The position numbers and the translations under genes were made by a program. Source: an uncultured Mailhella sp. (GTDB lineage: Bacteria > Desulfobacterota > Desulfovibrionia > Desulfovibrionales > Desulfovibrionaceae). Taken from it: a stretch of DNA of 64,000 nt. This document shows positions 43,698 through 53,019 of the stretch, in pieces; the first letter of the stretch is position 1; each line of letters opens with the position of its first letter. The DNA lies in contig NZ_CALUYL010000015.1 of assembly GCF_944324995.1 (NCBI RefSeq), positions 1 through 64,000 on the forward strand, given 5' to 3'. The notes under the pieces were generated by a model, which was not told the origin of the DNA, searched no databases, and was given only the letters and a program-made list of their open reading frames with translations.

Positions 43698-46600
43698 TTA
43701 CTCATAGCGGGGCTTTCTCTTCAGGTGCTTGCGGAACCATCCGGTGATCGAGCTGATGACCACGAAGAAGGTGGGAATGAAGAAGATGCCGAGCGAGGTG
43801 GCGCACACGGTGCCCCAGAACACGGCGGTGCCCACGGCGTGCTGGCTGGCGGCGCCGGCGCCCGAGGCCGACATCATGGGCAGCACGCCCAGACCGAAGG
43901 CCAGGGAGGTCATGAGAATGGGGCGCAGACGGATGCGGCAGGCTTCCACGGTGGCGTCGATGAGGCTTCGTCCTTCCGCCTGAAGGTTTCGGGCGAATTC
44001 CACGATCAGGATGGCGTTTTTGGACGAGAGGCCCATGACGGCCAGAATGCCGACCTGGAAGTACACGTCGTTGGTGAGATCCTTGAAGTAGGTGCCGAGC
44101 ACGGCGCCGAGAATGCCGAGCGGAATGACCAGCAGCACGGCGAACGGGATGGACCAGCTTTCATACAGGGCGGCCAGGGCCAGGAACACGACCAGCACGG
44201 ACAGGGCGTACAGCATGGTGGTCTGCGAGCCGGCCATCTTTTCCTGATAGGAAAGGCCGGTCCATTCCATGCCGAAGGAGTTGCCGAGCTTTCTGACCTC
44301 ATCTTCCATGATGGACATGGCGATGCCGGAAGCCACACCGGGCATGGGTTCGCCCTGATATTCGAGGGCGGGCATGGCGTTGTAGCGCTGGAGCACGGCG
44401 GGACCGAAGGTCCAGTCGGTGGAGTAGATGGCGTTGAAGGGAACCATTTCGCCGGCCGCGTTGCGGAAGTGAATGCGGTTGAGGCTTTCGGGATTCTTGC
44501 GCACGTCGGCGTCGCCCTGCACGTACACCTTCTTCACGCGTTCGTTGTGGACGAAGTCGTTGACGTAGGTGCCGCCGAGCATGGTGGAAACGTCGGCGTT
44601 CACGCTGGAGAGCGCGAGGCCCATGCTGGTGGCCTTGGCGTTGTCCAGATGAATGTTGAACTGCGTGATGTCGTCCATGCCGGTGGGGCGGATGTAGGCG
44701 ATCTGCGGATTGGCGAAGGCCGCGCCCATGAGCTTCTTGCCGGCTTCCACCAGCTTTTCGTGACCCACGCCGCCGCGGTCCTGCAGTTCCATGGTGAAGC
44801 CGTTGGTCATGCCCAGCGAAATGATGGCCGGGGGAATGGAGGCGATGAACTGACCGTCGAGAATGCCGGCAAAGCGCTGGCGTATGCGGGCGGCCACGGA
44901 AGCGGCGTCCTGTCCGGGCTTGGTGCGGTCGGCGTAGTCCTTGAGCTTCACGAAGCCCATGCCGGTGTTTTCCGCCACGCCGCCCATGCCGTAGCCGGCC
45001 ACGAACATGTAGGAAACGACGTTGTCTTTTTCTTCATTGAGAATGTAGTCCGAAACCTTCTGGAACTGCGACTTGGTCTGTTCCAAAGTGGCGTTCGGGG
45101 GCATCTGCAGCATGGTGATGATGGCGCCCTGGTCTTCCGAGGGAAGGAAGGACGTGGGCAGCTGCTTGTACACGAGGCCGAGGCCGCACACGAGCACGGC
45201 GTAGATGATCATGACTCTGCCGCCGCGCTGCACGAGGGCGTGCACGCCGCCGGAGTAGCGATGCTGGTTCTTGGTGAACATGCGGTTGAACCAGCCGAAG
45301 AAGCCGTGCTGAGCGCCCTGGGAATGGGGCTTGAGCATGCTGGCGCAGAGCGAGGGGGTGAGGATAAGGGCCACGAGCACCGACAGCGTCATGGCGGACA
45401 CGATGGTCACGGAGAACTGCCGGTAGATCACGCCCGTGGATCCGCTCATGAAGGCCATGGGCAGGAACACGGCGGAGAGCACCACGCCGATGCCGATCAG
45501 CGAGGAGCTGATTTCGTCCATGGATTTTTCCGTGGCGGCGACGGGATCGAGATGTTCTTCCTGAATCACGCGTTCCACGTTTTCAACGACCACGATGGCG
45601 TCGTCCACGAGCAGACCGATGGCGAGCACCATGGCGAACAGGGTCAGCGTGTTGATGCTGTAGCCGAAGGCGAGCAGCACGCCCATGGTGCCGAGCAGAA
45701 CGACGGGCACGGCGATGGTGGGAATGATGGTGGCCCGGAAGCTCTGAAGGAAGAGCCACATGACGAGGAACACCAGAATGATGGCTTCCACGAGGGTTTT
45801 CACCACTTCGTGAATGGAGGCGAGCACGGGGGGCGTGGTGTCGAAGGCCAGTTCGTAGGCCATGCCGTCGGGGAAGTAGTGGGAAAGTTCCTCGATTTTG
45901 GCCTTCACGAGGTTGGCGGTTTCGAGGCCGTTGGCGCCGGGGGCGAGGGTGACGCCTATGCCCGAGGCGGGATGGTTGTTGTAGTAGGTGGTGATGCCGT
46001 CAAGTTCCGTGCCCATGGCCACGCGGGCCACGTCGCGGATGAACACGCGCTCGCCGCTTTCGGTCACCTTGAGCAGCACGTTTTCAAATTCGGTGGAGTT
46101 GCGCAGCAGGCTCTGAGCCTTGATGATGACGTTGAGGGCCTGATCGTTCTTGCCGCCGATGATGTTGGCGCCGAGCTGACCGGCGGTGACTTCCATGTTC
46201 TGGGCGGTGATGGCGTTGCGCACGTCGGAAGGCGTAAGTTCGTACTTGGTCAGCTTTTCGGGATCGAGCCAGATGCGCATGACGTACTTGCCGCCGAACA
46301 CCTGCACCGTGCCCACGCCCTGCGTGCGGCTGATTTCATCCTTGATGTTGGTGCTGATGTAGTCGGCAAGGTCGATGTTTTCCTGACTGTTGTCCGGCGA
46401 GTACAGGGTGATGACCATGAACATGTTGTCGTTGCCCTTGGACACCGACACGCCGTAGCTCTGCACGGCGGAGGGCAGCTGCGACTGCACCTGCTGCACC
46501 TTGTTCTGCACCTGCATGTGGGCGACGTCGGGGTCGGTGCCCACCTCGAAGGTGAGGGTGATGGTGGACATGCCGGAGGAGTCGGACTTCGACTGCATGT

Positions 46601-46832
46601 AGATCAGGTTATCGATGCCGGTCATGTTCTGTTCGATAACCTGGGTGACGGTCTGGTCCACGGTAGTGGGGGAAGCGCCCGAGTAACGCGTGTTGATGCG
46701 TATGGAGGGCGAAGCCACTTCCGGGTACTGCGATATGGGCATGGTGAAGATGGCCAGCACACCGAAAAGCATGGTGACGATGGCCAGCACCCACGCGAAT
46801 ATGGGGTGATGAATGAAAAAACGGGAAAGCAT
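43698..46832 (-). CDS. RND efflux pump inner-membrane transporter (AcrB/MexB, HAE1 family)
   Basis: This 1044-residue proton-driven pump has AcrB architecture. The first transmembrane helix (IFAWVLAIVTMLFGVLAI) is followed by porter subdomains, then helices with the proton-relay GLLVDDAIVVVENVERV (two adjacent Asp). The second half repeats the plan, ending with helices containing FGLGVLPMM and GTVCATSLGIFFIPTFFVVI. The N-terminal SPTTVDQTVTQVIEQNM segment fits HAE1 drug exporters rather than metal exporters. Its ATG overlaps the adaptor gene's stop (TAATG). Last gene of a three-gene operon that diverges from a LysR regulator. Confidence 0.93.
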   Translation of the reverse strand: MLSRFFIHHPIFAWVLAIVTMLFGVLAIFTMPISQYPEVASPSIRINTRYSGASPTTVDQTVTQVIEQNMTGIDNLIYMQSKSDSSGMSTITLTFEVGTDPDVAHMQVQNKVQQVQSQLPSAVQSYGVSVSKGNDNMFMVITLYSPDNSQENIDLADYISTNIKDEISRTQGVGTVQVFGGKYVMRIWLDPEKLTKYELTPSDVRNAITAQNMEVTAGQLGANIIGGKNDQALNVIIKAQSLLRNSTEFENVLLKVTESGERVFIRDVARVAMGTELDGITTYYNNHPASGIGVTLAPGANGLETANLVKAKIEELSHYFPDGMAYELAFDTTPPVLASIHEVVKTLVEAIILVFLVMWLFLQSFRATIIPTIAVPVVLLGTMGVLLAFGYSINTLTLFAMVLAIGLLVDDAIVVVENVERVIQEEHLDPVAATEKSMDEISSSLIGIGVVLSAVFLPMAFMSGSTGVIYRQFSVTIVSAMTLSVLVALILTPSLCASMLKPHSQGAQHGFFGWFNRMFTKNQHRYSGGVHALVQRGGRVMIIYAVLVCGLGLVYKQLPTSFLPSEDQGAIITMLQMPPNATLEQTKSQFQKVSDYILNEEKDNVVSYMFVAGYGMGGVAENTGMGFVKLKDYADRTKPGQDAASVAARIRQRFAGILDGQFIASIPPAIISLGMTNGFTMELQDRGGVGHEKLVEAGKKLMGAAFANPQIAYIRPTGMDDITQFNIHLDNAKATSMGLALSSVNADVSTMLGGTYVNDFVHNERVKKVYVQGDADVRKNPESLNRIHFRNAAGEMVPFNAIYSTDWTFGPAVLQRYNAMPALEYQGEPMPGVASGIAMSIMEDEVRKLGNSFGMEWTGLSYQEKMAGSQTTMLYALSVLVVFLALAALYESWSIPFAVLLVIPLGILGAVLGTYFKDLTNDVYFQVGILAVMGLSSKNAILIVEFARNLQAEGRSLIDATVEACRIRLRPILMTSLAFGLGVLPMMSASGAGAASQHAVGTAVFWGTVCATSLGIFFIPTFFVVISSITGWFRKHLKRKPRYE

Positions 46833-48019
46833 TACTTGCTGCCTCCGGCCGCCTTGGCGGCTTCTTCTTCGGAAACCACCTGCACGGGCTGTCCGCCGCG
46901 GGTGTTGTGAATGCCGTTGAGCACGATTTCTTCGCCGAGATTGAGGCCGCTCGTCACGTACCAGTCATTGCCGATGGCGTGGCTCAGGGTGATGTTGCGG
47001 CGTTCGGCCATGCCGTCCTTGACCACATAGACGTAGGGCAGGCCCTTGAGATCGCGCAGCACGGCCTTCTGAGGCGCGAGCACGGCCTGATCGTCCTGAC
47101 CCATGACCACGTTCACGCGAACGAAGAGGCCGGGCAGCAGCACGTTGGCGGCGTTGGGGAACTCGGCGCGCAGGGTGACGGTGTTGGTGGTCTGATCCAC
47201 GTTCACGCCGGTGAAGTTCAGATGGCCGGCGGCGGGGTAGTAGGAGCCGTCGTGCATGGTGAGCGTGGCCTTGATGTTGGCGGGATTCACGTCCTTGAGA
47301 TCGCCGCGTTCGCCGAGCTGCTTCTTGAGGGAGTAGAGGTCGTCGGACGACTGGGAGACTTCCACGTATATGGGATCGGTCTGATAGATGGTGGCGAGCG
47401 GCGAAGCCTGACTGGCGGTGAGCAGCGCGCCCACGGTGTAGTTGCTGAGGGTGATGCGGCCGCTGATGGGGGCGCGCACCTCGGTGCGGCGATAGTTGAT
47501 TTCCGCAGTGTCCACGGCGGCCTTGCACGACTGCACCGACGCTTCGGCCTGACGCAGGGTGGCCTTCACGTCGTCGTAGTCCTGCTGGCTCACGGACTTG
47601 GTCTTCAGCATGCTGGCGGTGCGGCGTTCGCGCAGGCGGGTGACGTTGAGATTGGCTTCGGCGCTGGCGAGATCGGCGCGGGCCTTGTCGAGGGCGGCCT
47701 TGTAGGTGTCGGGCTCGATGCGGTAGAGCACGTCGCCTTCCTTGACCATGGCGCCTTCGGTGAAGCAGCGTTCCTTGAGAATGCCGCCCACTTCGGGGCG
47801 CACTTCGGCCCAGCGGTAGGCCACGGTACGACCGGTGAGTTCTCTCTGAATGTCCACCTTGTGGGGAGTCATTTTTACGGTGGTCACGCGGACGGTGCGG
47901 GCCTGGGGCGCCTGAGCGGCGTTGTCCTTCTTGGATATGAGGCCGCTCAGCTGATCGCAGCCGACAAGGAGGAAGGGAAGCGCCAGCAGAGCGGGCGCGA
48001 GCTTAAGAATTCTGACCAT
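46832..48019 (-). CDS. RND efflux pump periplasmic adaptor lipoprotein (AcrA/MexA-like)
   Basis: This 395-residue membrane fusion protein has a signal peptide with lipobox LVGC (Cys21). An N-terminal beta strand is followed by a lipoyl half (RWAEVRPEVGGILKERCFTEGAMVKEGDVLYRIE) and an alpha-helical hairpin (about 100-170). The second lipoyl half (VRAPISGRITLSNYTVGALL) leads into a beta-barrel and membrane-proximal domain. It bridges the inner-membrane pump and the outer-membrane channel. Its gene lies between those of its two partners. Confidence 0.92.
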   Translation of the reverse strand: MVRILKLAPALLALPFLLVGCDQLSGLISKKDNAAQAPQARTVRVTTVKMTPHKVDIQRELTGRTVAYRWAEVRPEVGGILKERCFTEGAMVKEGDVLYRIEPDTYKAALDKARADLASAEANLNVTRLRERRTASMLKTKSVSQQDYDDVKATLRQAEASVQSCKAAVDTAEINYRRTEVRAPISGRITLSNYTVGALLTASQASPLATIYQTDPIYVEVSQSSDDLYSLKKQLGERGDLKDVNPANIKATLTMHDGSYYPAAGHLNFTGVNVDQTTNTVTLRAEFPNAANVLLPGLFVRVNVVMGQDDQAVLAPQKAVLRDLKGLPYVYVVKDGMAERRNITLSHAIGNDWYVTSGLNLGEEIVLNGIHNTRGGQPVQVVSEEEAAKAAGGSK

Positions 48020-48055
48020 TATAACATGCTCCTTGGGTAAGGATGGAGTAGCGGG

Positions 48056-49462
48056 TTATTCCTGCCAGCCGCCGCCGAGGGCGAGGCACACTTCGGCGAT
48101 GCTGACGAGATGATTGGCGTGAGCCACGGCAAGGGACTGCTGCGCGGTGAACAGATTGCTTTCCGCGGTGAGCAGGTCGAGGTAGGAGGCGAAGCCGTTG
48201 TCGTAGCGGGTGCGGGCGTGCATGACGGCGCGGGAGAGGTAGTCCACCTGACGGGTGAGCGCGCCCACGGAATTGGCGTATTCGGTCTGGGAAACCAGCG
48301 CGTCGCGCACGTCCTTGAAGGCGTTCTGCACGGTGAGCTCGTAGGTGGCCACGGCGGCCTTCTTGGCGGCTTCGGCGCTGTCCACGGTGCGCTTGATGGT
48401 CCAGAAGTTGAGCGGCAGGCTCAGGCTTCCGCCGACGCTTGCGTACTGATTGGTGCTTCTGAGCAGCTCGTTGAGTTCAAGGCTCGCGCCGCCGAGCAGA
48501 CCGGTGAGGGAGAACGACGGGAAGAACGACGCGCGCGCCGTGCCGATGTCGTAGTTGGCGGCCTGAAGGTTGGCTTCGGCCTGACGGATGTCGGGACGAT
48601 GCTCGAGAATCTGCGAGGGAATGCCGGAAGGCAGGGCGGGAGTCTTGTCGAGGGAGGTCATGAGCGAGGCGGGAGCCTTGAGACCGCCCATCTTCATGAT
48701 TTCCGCGGGCGAGCGGCCGAGCAGCACGGCAAGGGAGGTTTCGGCGGCGTTCTTGGCGATTCTTGCGGAGGCAAGAGCGTTGCGCGCGGTTTCCACGTTG
48801 GCGCGGATGCTCAGAATGTCGAGGTCGCTGATCTGTCCGTTGTCGAAGCGGTTCTGATAGATTTTCAGGGAATCTTCGCGGTTTTTCAGCACGTCGCGGG
48901 CGATTTCCTCCTGCCAGGTGTAGGCGCTCAGCCAGAAATAGGATTCCACGGTGCTGGCGGCCACGGTGAGGATCACGTTGTCGCGGGCGGCTTCGGTAGC
49001 CACGAGGGAAGCGCGGGCGGATTCCGCGGCGTTCCAGTATTTGCCCCAGAAGTCGAGAGTCCAGCTTGCGGCGAGCGCGCCGGAGAAGGTGTGGGTGTTC
49101 TTGCCGTTGTTCTGCATGGCGGCGGGCGAGGTGGCGGAGCGCGCCATGGTGCGCGTGCCGTCGGCCGAGGCGGAAGGCACGGGCAGCAGCGCGTCGCGCG
49201 CTATGCCGAGTCCGGCCTGCGCCTGATCCACGTTGGCCATGGCCTGGTCGATGTTCTTGTTGTGCGCGAGCGCTTCTTCCACCAGCGCGTTCAGCGTTTC
49301 GTCGTGGAAGCGCTCCCACCACTTGGTCTGAAGCGCCTGCGACTGCGAGGCCTCCCACGTTTGAGGGATATCCATTTCCGGACGCTGATAGTCGGGGGCA
49401 AGGTTGCACCCCGCAAGAAGCAGCATGAATGCCGGAGCAAGAATCGACAGCATTTTGACCAT
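48056..49462 (-). CDS. RND outer-membrane channel lipoprotein (OprM/TolC-type)
   Basis: This 468-residue outer-membrane factor has a signal peptide with lipobox LLAGC (Cys19), followed by the NodT/OprM opening NLAPDYQRPEMDIPQTW. Two long internal repeats each carry helix-strand-helix elements: QAQAGLGIARDALLP in one, and RPDIRQAEANLQAANYDIGTARASFFPSFSL plus SLPL in the other. The chosen ATG has CAGGAGCC; the longer frame adds 36 codons without a signal sequence. First gene of the operon, 36 nt before the adaptor gene. Confidence 0.92.
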   Translation of the reverse strand: MVKMLSILAPAFMLLLAGCNLAPDYQRPEMDIPQTWEASQSQALQTKWWERFHDETLNALVEEALAHNKNIDQAMANVDQAQAGLGIARDALLPVPSASADGTRTMARSATSPAAMQNNGKNTHTFSGALAASWTLDFWGKYWNAAESARASLVATEAARDNVILTVAASTVESYFWLSAYTWQEEIARDVLKNREDSLKIYQNRFDNGQISDLDILSIRANVETARNALASARIAKNAAETSLAVLLGRSPAEIMKMGGLKAPASLMTSLDKTPALPSGIPSQILEHRPDIRQAEANLQAANYDIGTARASFFPSFSLTGLLGGASLELNELLRSTNQYASVGGSLSLPLNFWTIKRTVDSAEAAKKAAVATYELTVQNAFKDVRDALVSQTEYANSVGALTRQVDYLSRAVMHARTRYDNGFASYLDLLTAESNLFTAQQSLAVAHANHLVSIAEVCLALGGGWQE

Positions 49463-49624
49463 AAAAAGGCTCCTGTATCCTTTGAAATGAGCAATATGCC
49501 GGAATTTAACGGGATTTTCTGGAAACAGCATGGACTGCGCTGCCTGTTTCCGTCGCGTCCGAACCGGCATCTCCCTTTTTTGGAGAGGGGGGCGTCATTT
49601 TGATTGAGTGGACATACCTTATCT

Positions 49625-49663
49625 TTCTTGTTATAAAAAATCAAGAAGCATCAATATTTTGAT
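49625..49663. promoter_or_regulatory. Paired palindromes between RND operon and LysR gene
   Basis: TTCTTG-N11-CAAGAA (49625-49647) and ATCAA-TATT-TTGAT (49650-49663) lie in the AT-rich intergenic region of the divergent genes. The first has the size expected for a LysR-type recognition site. No exact -10/-35 pair can be assigned for either gene with confidence. Confidence 0.45.
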
Positions 49664-49702
49664 AGAAAAAAGAAACACTATGTCAGGCTGGGGAGGGGAA
49701 AC

Positions 49703-50611
49703 TTGAACTGGACCATAGAGCAGTTGCGCGCCTTTGTCACGGCCGCCGAAAAAGGATCGTTCTCTGCGGCGGGTCGCGCCATGGGCAAGGCGCAGTCGGT
49801 GGTGAGCACGCATATCGCCATGCTGGAGGACAGTCTCGGCGTGGAACTTTTCGATCGTTCGTCGCGTTCTCCCGTGCTCACCGAAGCCGGTCGGGCGCTT
49901 CTTCCCGAGGCGCGCGCCGTGCTCCGGCAGAGTCATCGCTTTGATTCCTGCGCCATTGCCCAGTACAGCGGCGAGGCCGTGCTGCTCAACATCGTGGTGA
50001 GTCACGGCGTGCCTTTTCAGGGGATATCCGAGGCGATGGCGTCGCTGACGGAAAAATATCCTTTCCTGAGCGGAAGTTTTCACATCGTGTCGCTGGACAG
50101 CGTGTGGAAGCAGGTGAGCGAGGGAGACGCGCAGATAGGCATTGTGGGCGGGCATCTGCCGGAAACCAAGAGCAACTGTGAAGTCGTCTGCCTCGGTCAG
50201 CTTCGTTACTGTCTGGTGGCTTCGCGCAATTCGCCGCTCGGTCAGAAGAAAAACGTGACCGTGGAAGATCTCGCGCAGTATCGGCACATCGTGTTCAACC
50301 GTTCGCGCGCGGAGCGGTATCTGCTGAACTCTCAGTACTGGGAAGTGAACGACGTGGTGGCGGCCATGTACTGGGCGTCGCTCGGCATAGGCTGGGCCGT
50401 GGTGCCGCTGGGGCTGGCTCAGCGCATTGCGCGCGACGAATCCATGAAGAACCTCGTCATTCTCGACATGGACAACATGTCGTTCGTGGCGCACAACATC
50501 TATCTCATCTGGAACAACGTCTTCAGCCGTCGCGACATTCTGGAAGACCTCTGCCGCGATTTGAAGACCTATTATCAGCAGGCCTTTGAACAGGGCGACA
50601 ACATGTTCTGA
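49703..50611 (+). CDS. LysR-family transcriptional regulator (probable RND operon regulator)
   Basis: This 302-residue regulator has an N-terminal winged helix-turn-helix (LRAFVTAAEKGSFSAAGRAM and QSVVSTHIAMLEDSLGVELF) and a periplasmic-binding-like effector domain (about 90-295) with GIVGGHLPE and GIGWAVVPLGLA. The start is TTG, supported by GGGGAGGGG at good spacing; no other start fits. It is divergent from the tripartite efflux operon, the classical layout for a LysR regulator and its target. The inducer is unknown. Confidence 0.9.
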   Translation: MNWTIEQLRAFVTAAEKGSFSAAGRAMGKAQSVVSTHIAMLEDSLGVELFDRSSRSPVLTEAGRALLPEARAVLRQSHRFDSCAIAQYSGEAVLLNIVVSHGVPFQGISEAMASLTEKYPFLSGSFHIVSLDSVWKQVSEGDAQIGIVGGHLPETKSNCEVVCLGQLRYCLVASRNSPLGQKKNVTVEDLAQYRHIVFNRSRAERYLLNSQYWEVNDVVAAMYWASLGIGWAVVPLGLAQRIARDESMKNLVILDMDNMSFVAHNIYLIWNNVFSRRDILEDLCRDLKTYYQQAFEQGDNMF

Positions 50612-50695
50612 GACGCGCCGGGCGAGAGCCCGGGCGTTCTTCGGAGCGAGTCGCTCCGGCTGTTGACCGACGTTGGAAGCGCCTCCGGCGCATCG

Positions 50696-50721
50696 AGCCC
50701 GTCCATGAGACGGGCTTTGTT
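50696..50721 (+). terminator. Terminator after LysR gene
   Basis: AGCCCGTC, a CATGA loop and GACGGGCT are followed by TTGTT. A smaller hairpin GGAGCGA/TCGCTCC lies upstream at 50643-50657. Confidence 0.75.
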
Positions 50722-50765
50722 ATTTAAAGGATGAGACGCGAAGCTGCGGCGGGGATGAGCGCGTT

Positions 50766-50818
50766 CCGAAGGCGTGCTCACGGCCTCTCGAGCCGAAGGC
50801 ATGCTCACGGCCCCTCGA
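50766..50818. repeat. Two-copy 27-nt tandem repeat
   Basis: CCGAAGGCGTGCTCACGGCC plus TCTCGA, and the next copy with two changes (GCATG, CCCTCGA), lie directly in tandem. Non-coding context. Confidence 0.6.
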
Positions 50819-51836
50819 AACATCGGCCGGGGAGGAGCGGCGTGCGGGAGCTGTCCGGCGCGACGCCGCAGAACGGGCGGCGGCGAGACGTCGGGCGCCG
50901 GGAGCGCTGCTCCGGAGGCAGGCCCCCCGGTGTCGGCAGCGGGGCAAGAGAATGCAGGGCCGCAGCCTTGCGAGTTCATGCGGTTGCCGGGCGCAGACTG
51001 CAACGCTCAGGCAATGACGCATGCAGGCTCTCCGACGTCATGGTTCTGTATTATGAAATAAGACAACAGATGTCCTGTTCGGTTTTGCATAGGAATGTTT
51101 TTCTTTATCCGGGCCTCATCTGGAGCGCATCGGAACGCAAACAAGGCGAAAAAAGAGGGCCGTTCGGCGCTTTTTATTCTGAAATGCGTTTTTATGAAAA
51201 AATAAATAAAATATTACAATGAGATAAAATATTTTATGTTTATAATTTACAAGCGTTTTAGCAGTATATATAAGTTTATTGATAATTTTCCTTTTCAAAG
51301 GAGATTAAGACGTGTTCGACGTACCTGTGCAGACAAGTGCCCGGGGGAAAAAAGCAGGGCTTTGGAGCGGAGCGGCCGGAATGCCTGCCTCGGCTTCCGG
51401 CGACAAGGAGCGGAAAAGAGGCGCGGCGTTGCGGGAAAGCCGCTCCGCCGAACGCCGGGAGAGCGGTGGGCCGCGGAACAGCGTTCCGCCGCGGGAAGGC
51501 GCTTTGTTGCGGAGCGCACTGACGAAAGAGAGCGACGGGCGAAAGGTCCGGCGGGCGTTTTGGCCCGCGCAGGGCAGCGCCTCTGAACATACGACTTTTG
51601 GGGGGAAAGATGACGTCGTCGGTCGCGGCAGAAAAGGGGGCGGCGTCGAATGCGGAAGTCATGCGCTGAGGCGCGGCTCCGGATCGCCCGGCAGCATGGC
51701 GATGACGGGGGAATCCGTCATGGAGGCGGACTCGGGAGCCCTGAGGGCGGAGCGCTCCTGGTGGCGCGTCAATGTTCCGTTGAGTCTTTCGGGCTCGGAG
51801 CGTCCGATGACGGCGACGGAGCCGGAGGCGAACCGG
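50819..51836. other. Gene-poor stretch with AT-rich island
   Basis: No gene is firmly supported. 51040-51310 is markedly AT-rich compared with the rest of the window (for example AATAAATAAAATATTACAAT). It ends with AAAGGAG 8 nt before a GTG at 51312. That GTG opens a 357-codon frame which turns antisense to the NlpC gene after 51837. The frame's first part is basic and of GC-rich random composition, so I do not call it as a gene. The island could hold a promoter or a small RNA. Confidence 0.4.
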
Positions 51837-52343
51837 TCAGCGTCTGGCGACGCGCCGGGCCGTGACGTAGTAGCGATCCCAGTAGTTGACGGAGAGCGAT
51901 TCGATGCGCACGCGGGCCCGGGGCTTGGGACTGTGGATGAAACTGTTCTGGCCGACGTAGATGCCCGTGTGATAGCCGGAGCGCGGAATGCGGAAAACCA
52001 CGATGTCGCCGGGGCGCAGACTGCCGCGGGAAATGCGTTTGCCCGCGCTGGCCTGATCGCGGCTGATGCGGGGCACGGAAATGCCGTTGCTGGCGCAGGC
52101 CCAGTACACGAGTCCGGAGCAGTCGAAGCCGCGCGAAGGCGAGGAGCCGCCGGACACGTAGGGACGGCCGAGCTGACTTTTGGCCGTGGCGGCGATGGCC
52201 GCGCCGCTGCCGGAAACGGCGCGGGGCTGTTGATAGGACGGTCTGTAGGTCTGTTTGCCGCAGCCAGCGGTCATGAGAAGGGCCACGCACAGAAGAAGCA
52301 GCGGAACATACCGATAGAGGGAATGATCGCGATGTGTCGTCAT
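51837..52343 (-). CDS. NlpC/P60 peptidoglycan hydrolase lipoprotein
   Basis: This 168-residue lipoprotein has a signal peptide with lipobox MTAGC (Cys28). Its NlpC/P60 papain-like domain carries the catalytic Cys75 in RGFDCSGLVYWAC, His125 in GYHTGIYVG and His137 in SFIHSPKP. It is expected to cleave the D-Glu/mDAP bond of stem peptides in the periplasm. Length is close to the E. coli Spr/MepS size. The start at 52343 gives a clean signal peptide; the ribosome-binding site is weak (GCAGG). Flanked by AT-rich non-coding DNA on both sides. Confidence 0.9.
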   Translation of the reverse strand: MTTHRDHSLYRYVPLLLLCVALLMTAGCGKQTYRPSYQQPRAVSGSGAAIAATAKSQLGRPYVSGGSSPSRGFDCSGLVYWACASNGISVPRISRDQASAGKRISRGSLRPGDIVVFRIPRSGYHTGIYVGQNSFIHSPKPRARVRIESLSVNYWDRYYVTARRVARR

Positions 52344-52665
52344 GACGGACCTGCCGGAGTTGAAAGTGCAATATTTTTTTTGTAGGTCATCCCGGGGCAA
52401 CTTGCAAGTGTGGCCTCATTTTTATGTTGATGTTGTACAGTTATTTTTAATAGTTGTATAAAACAAACCTTGAAATGACGAAATTGTTTATTCAATTTCA
52501 GGATATTTCTATAAGATGATGTGGTATTATTTTTTCCTGTTCCTTTCTTGACGCAAAGTATCAAAAGTGAAATACACTGTTATCAGTGTTTTGTATTGCT
52601 TTCTCATGAAAGTAACAGGATTATGTGGCGGAAAAGTTGCTTTCTGTAAAATTGAGGAGGAATTT
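52344..52665. promoter_or_regulatory. AT-rich regulatory region between nlpC-like and CII-like genes
   Basis: About 320 nt, AT-rich. Direct repeats GTTGTACA and GTTGTATA (52431-52462) lie near an interrupted inverted repeat, TGAAAT...AATTG with CAATTTCA (52471-52500). A possible promoter for the CII-like gene is TTGACG (52548-52553), 17 nt, AATACA (52571-52576). These repeats could be operators, but no binding protein is known. Confidence 0.4.
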
Positions 52666-53019
52666 ATGGTATCGGAACTTTCCACTCTCATTCACAATCT
52701 TGTTCTGGACAATCCCGTGCCTGCGAAAGACCTGGCGAAGGCCATAGGCAAGCCGTATTCCACCCTGCTCAGGGAAGTGAATCCGTATGATACGGGAGCC
52801 AAGCTCGGCGCGGAAACACTGCTGCAGATCATGATGCAGACCGGCGACACCAAGCCGCTGGAGTACATGGCGGGCAAGCTCGGCTATTCGTTGGTGGCCG
52901 CCAGAAACGACGCGCCGCACGTCACGCCCGGAGCCTTTCAGGGGGCCGGTTCCGGCGTGAATGCGTCCGTTCCCGCGCTGGACGGACGTCAGAACGGTGA
53001 AAAGGAACACCGGGCCTGA
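52666..53019 (+). CDS. Phage CII-like regulatory protein (orphan)
   Basis: This 117-residue protein has an N-terminal helix-turn-helix-like region (about 5-70: VPAKDLAKAIGKPYSTLLREVNPYD and LGAETLLQIMMQTGDTKPLEYMAGKLGYS) that resembles the phage_CII / phage regulatory protein family of proteobacterial prophages. The C-terminal 40 residues are Gly/Ala-rich and probably disordered. An ideal GAGGAGG precedes the ATG. No integrase, repressor or structural phage gene is nearby, so it is either a domesticated regulator or a remnant. Confidence 0.7.
   Translation: MVSELSTLIHNLVLDNPVPAKDLAKAIGKPYSTLLREVNPYDTGAKLGAETLLQIMMQTGDTKPLEYMAGKLGYSLVAARNDAPHVTPGAFQGAGSGVNASVPALDGRQNGEKEHRA

Noticed and set aside
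43659..46910. 1083-codon plus-strand frame opposite the RND pump gene
   Set aside because: Low-complexity His/Gly/Glu shadow of the acrB-like gene.
51312..52385. 357-codon frame starting with AAAGGAG-GTG
   Set aside because: More than half is antisense to the well-supported NlpC/P60 gene and the rest has random composition; kept only as a finding.
50612..53019. Intact prophage or integrative element
   Set aside because: Only one CII-like gene; no integrase, structural genes or recognisable att duplications.
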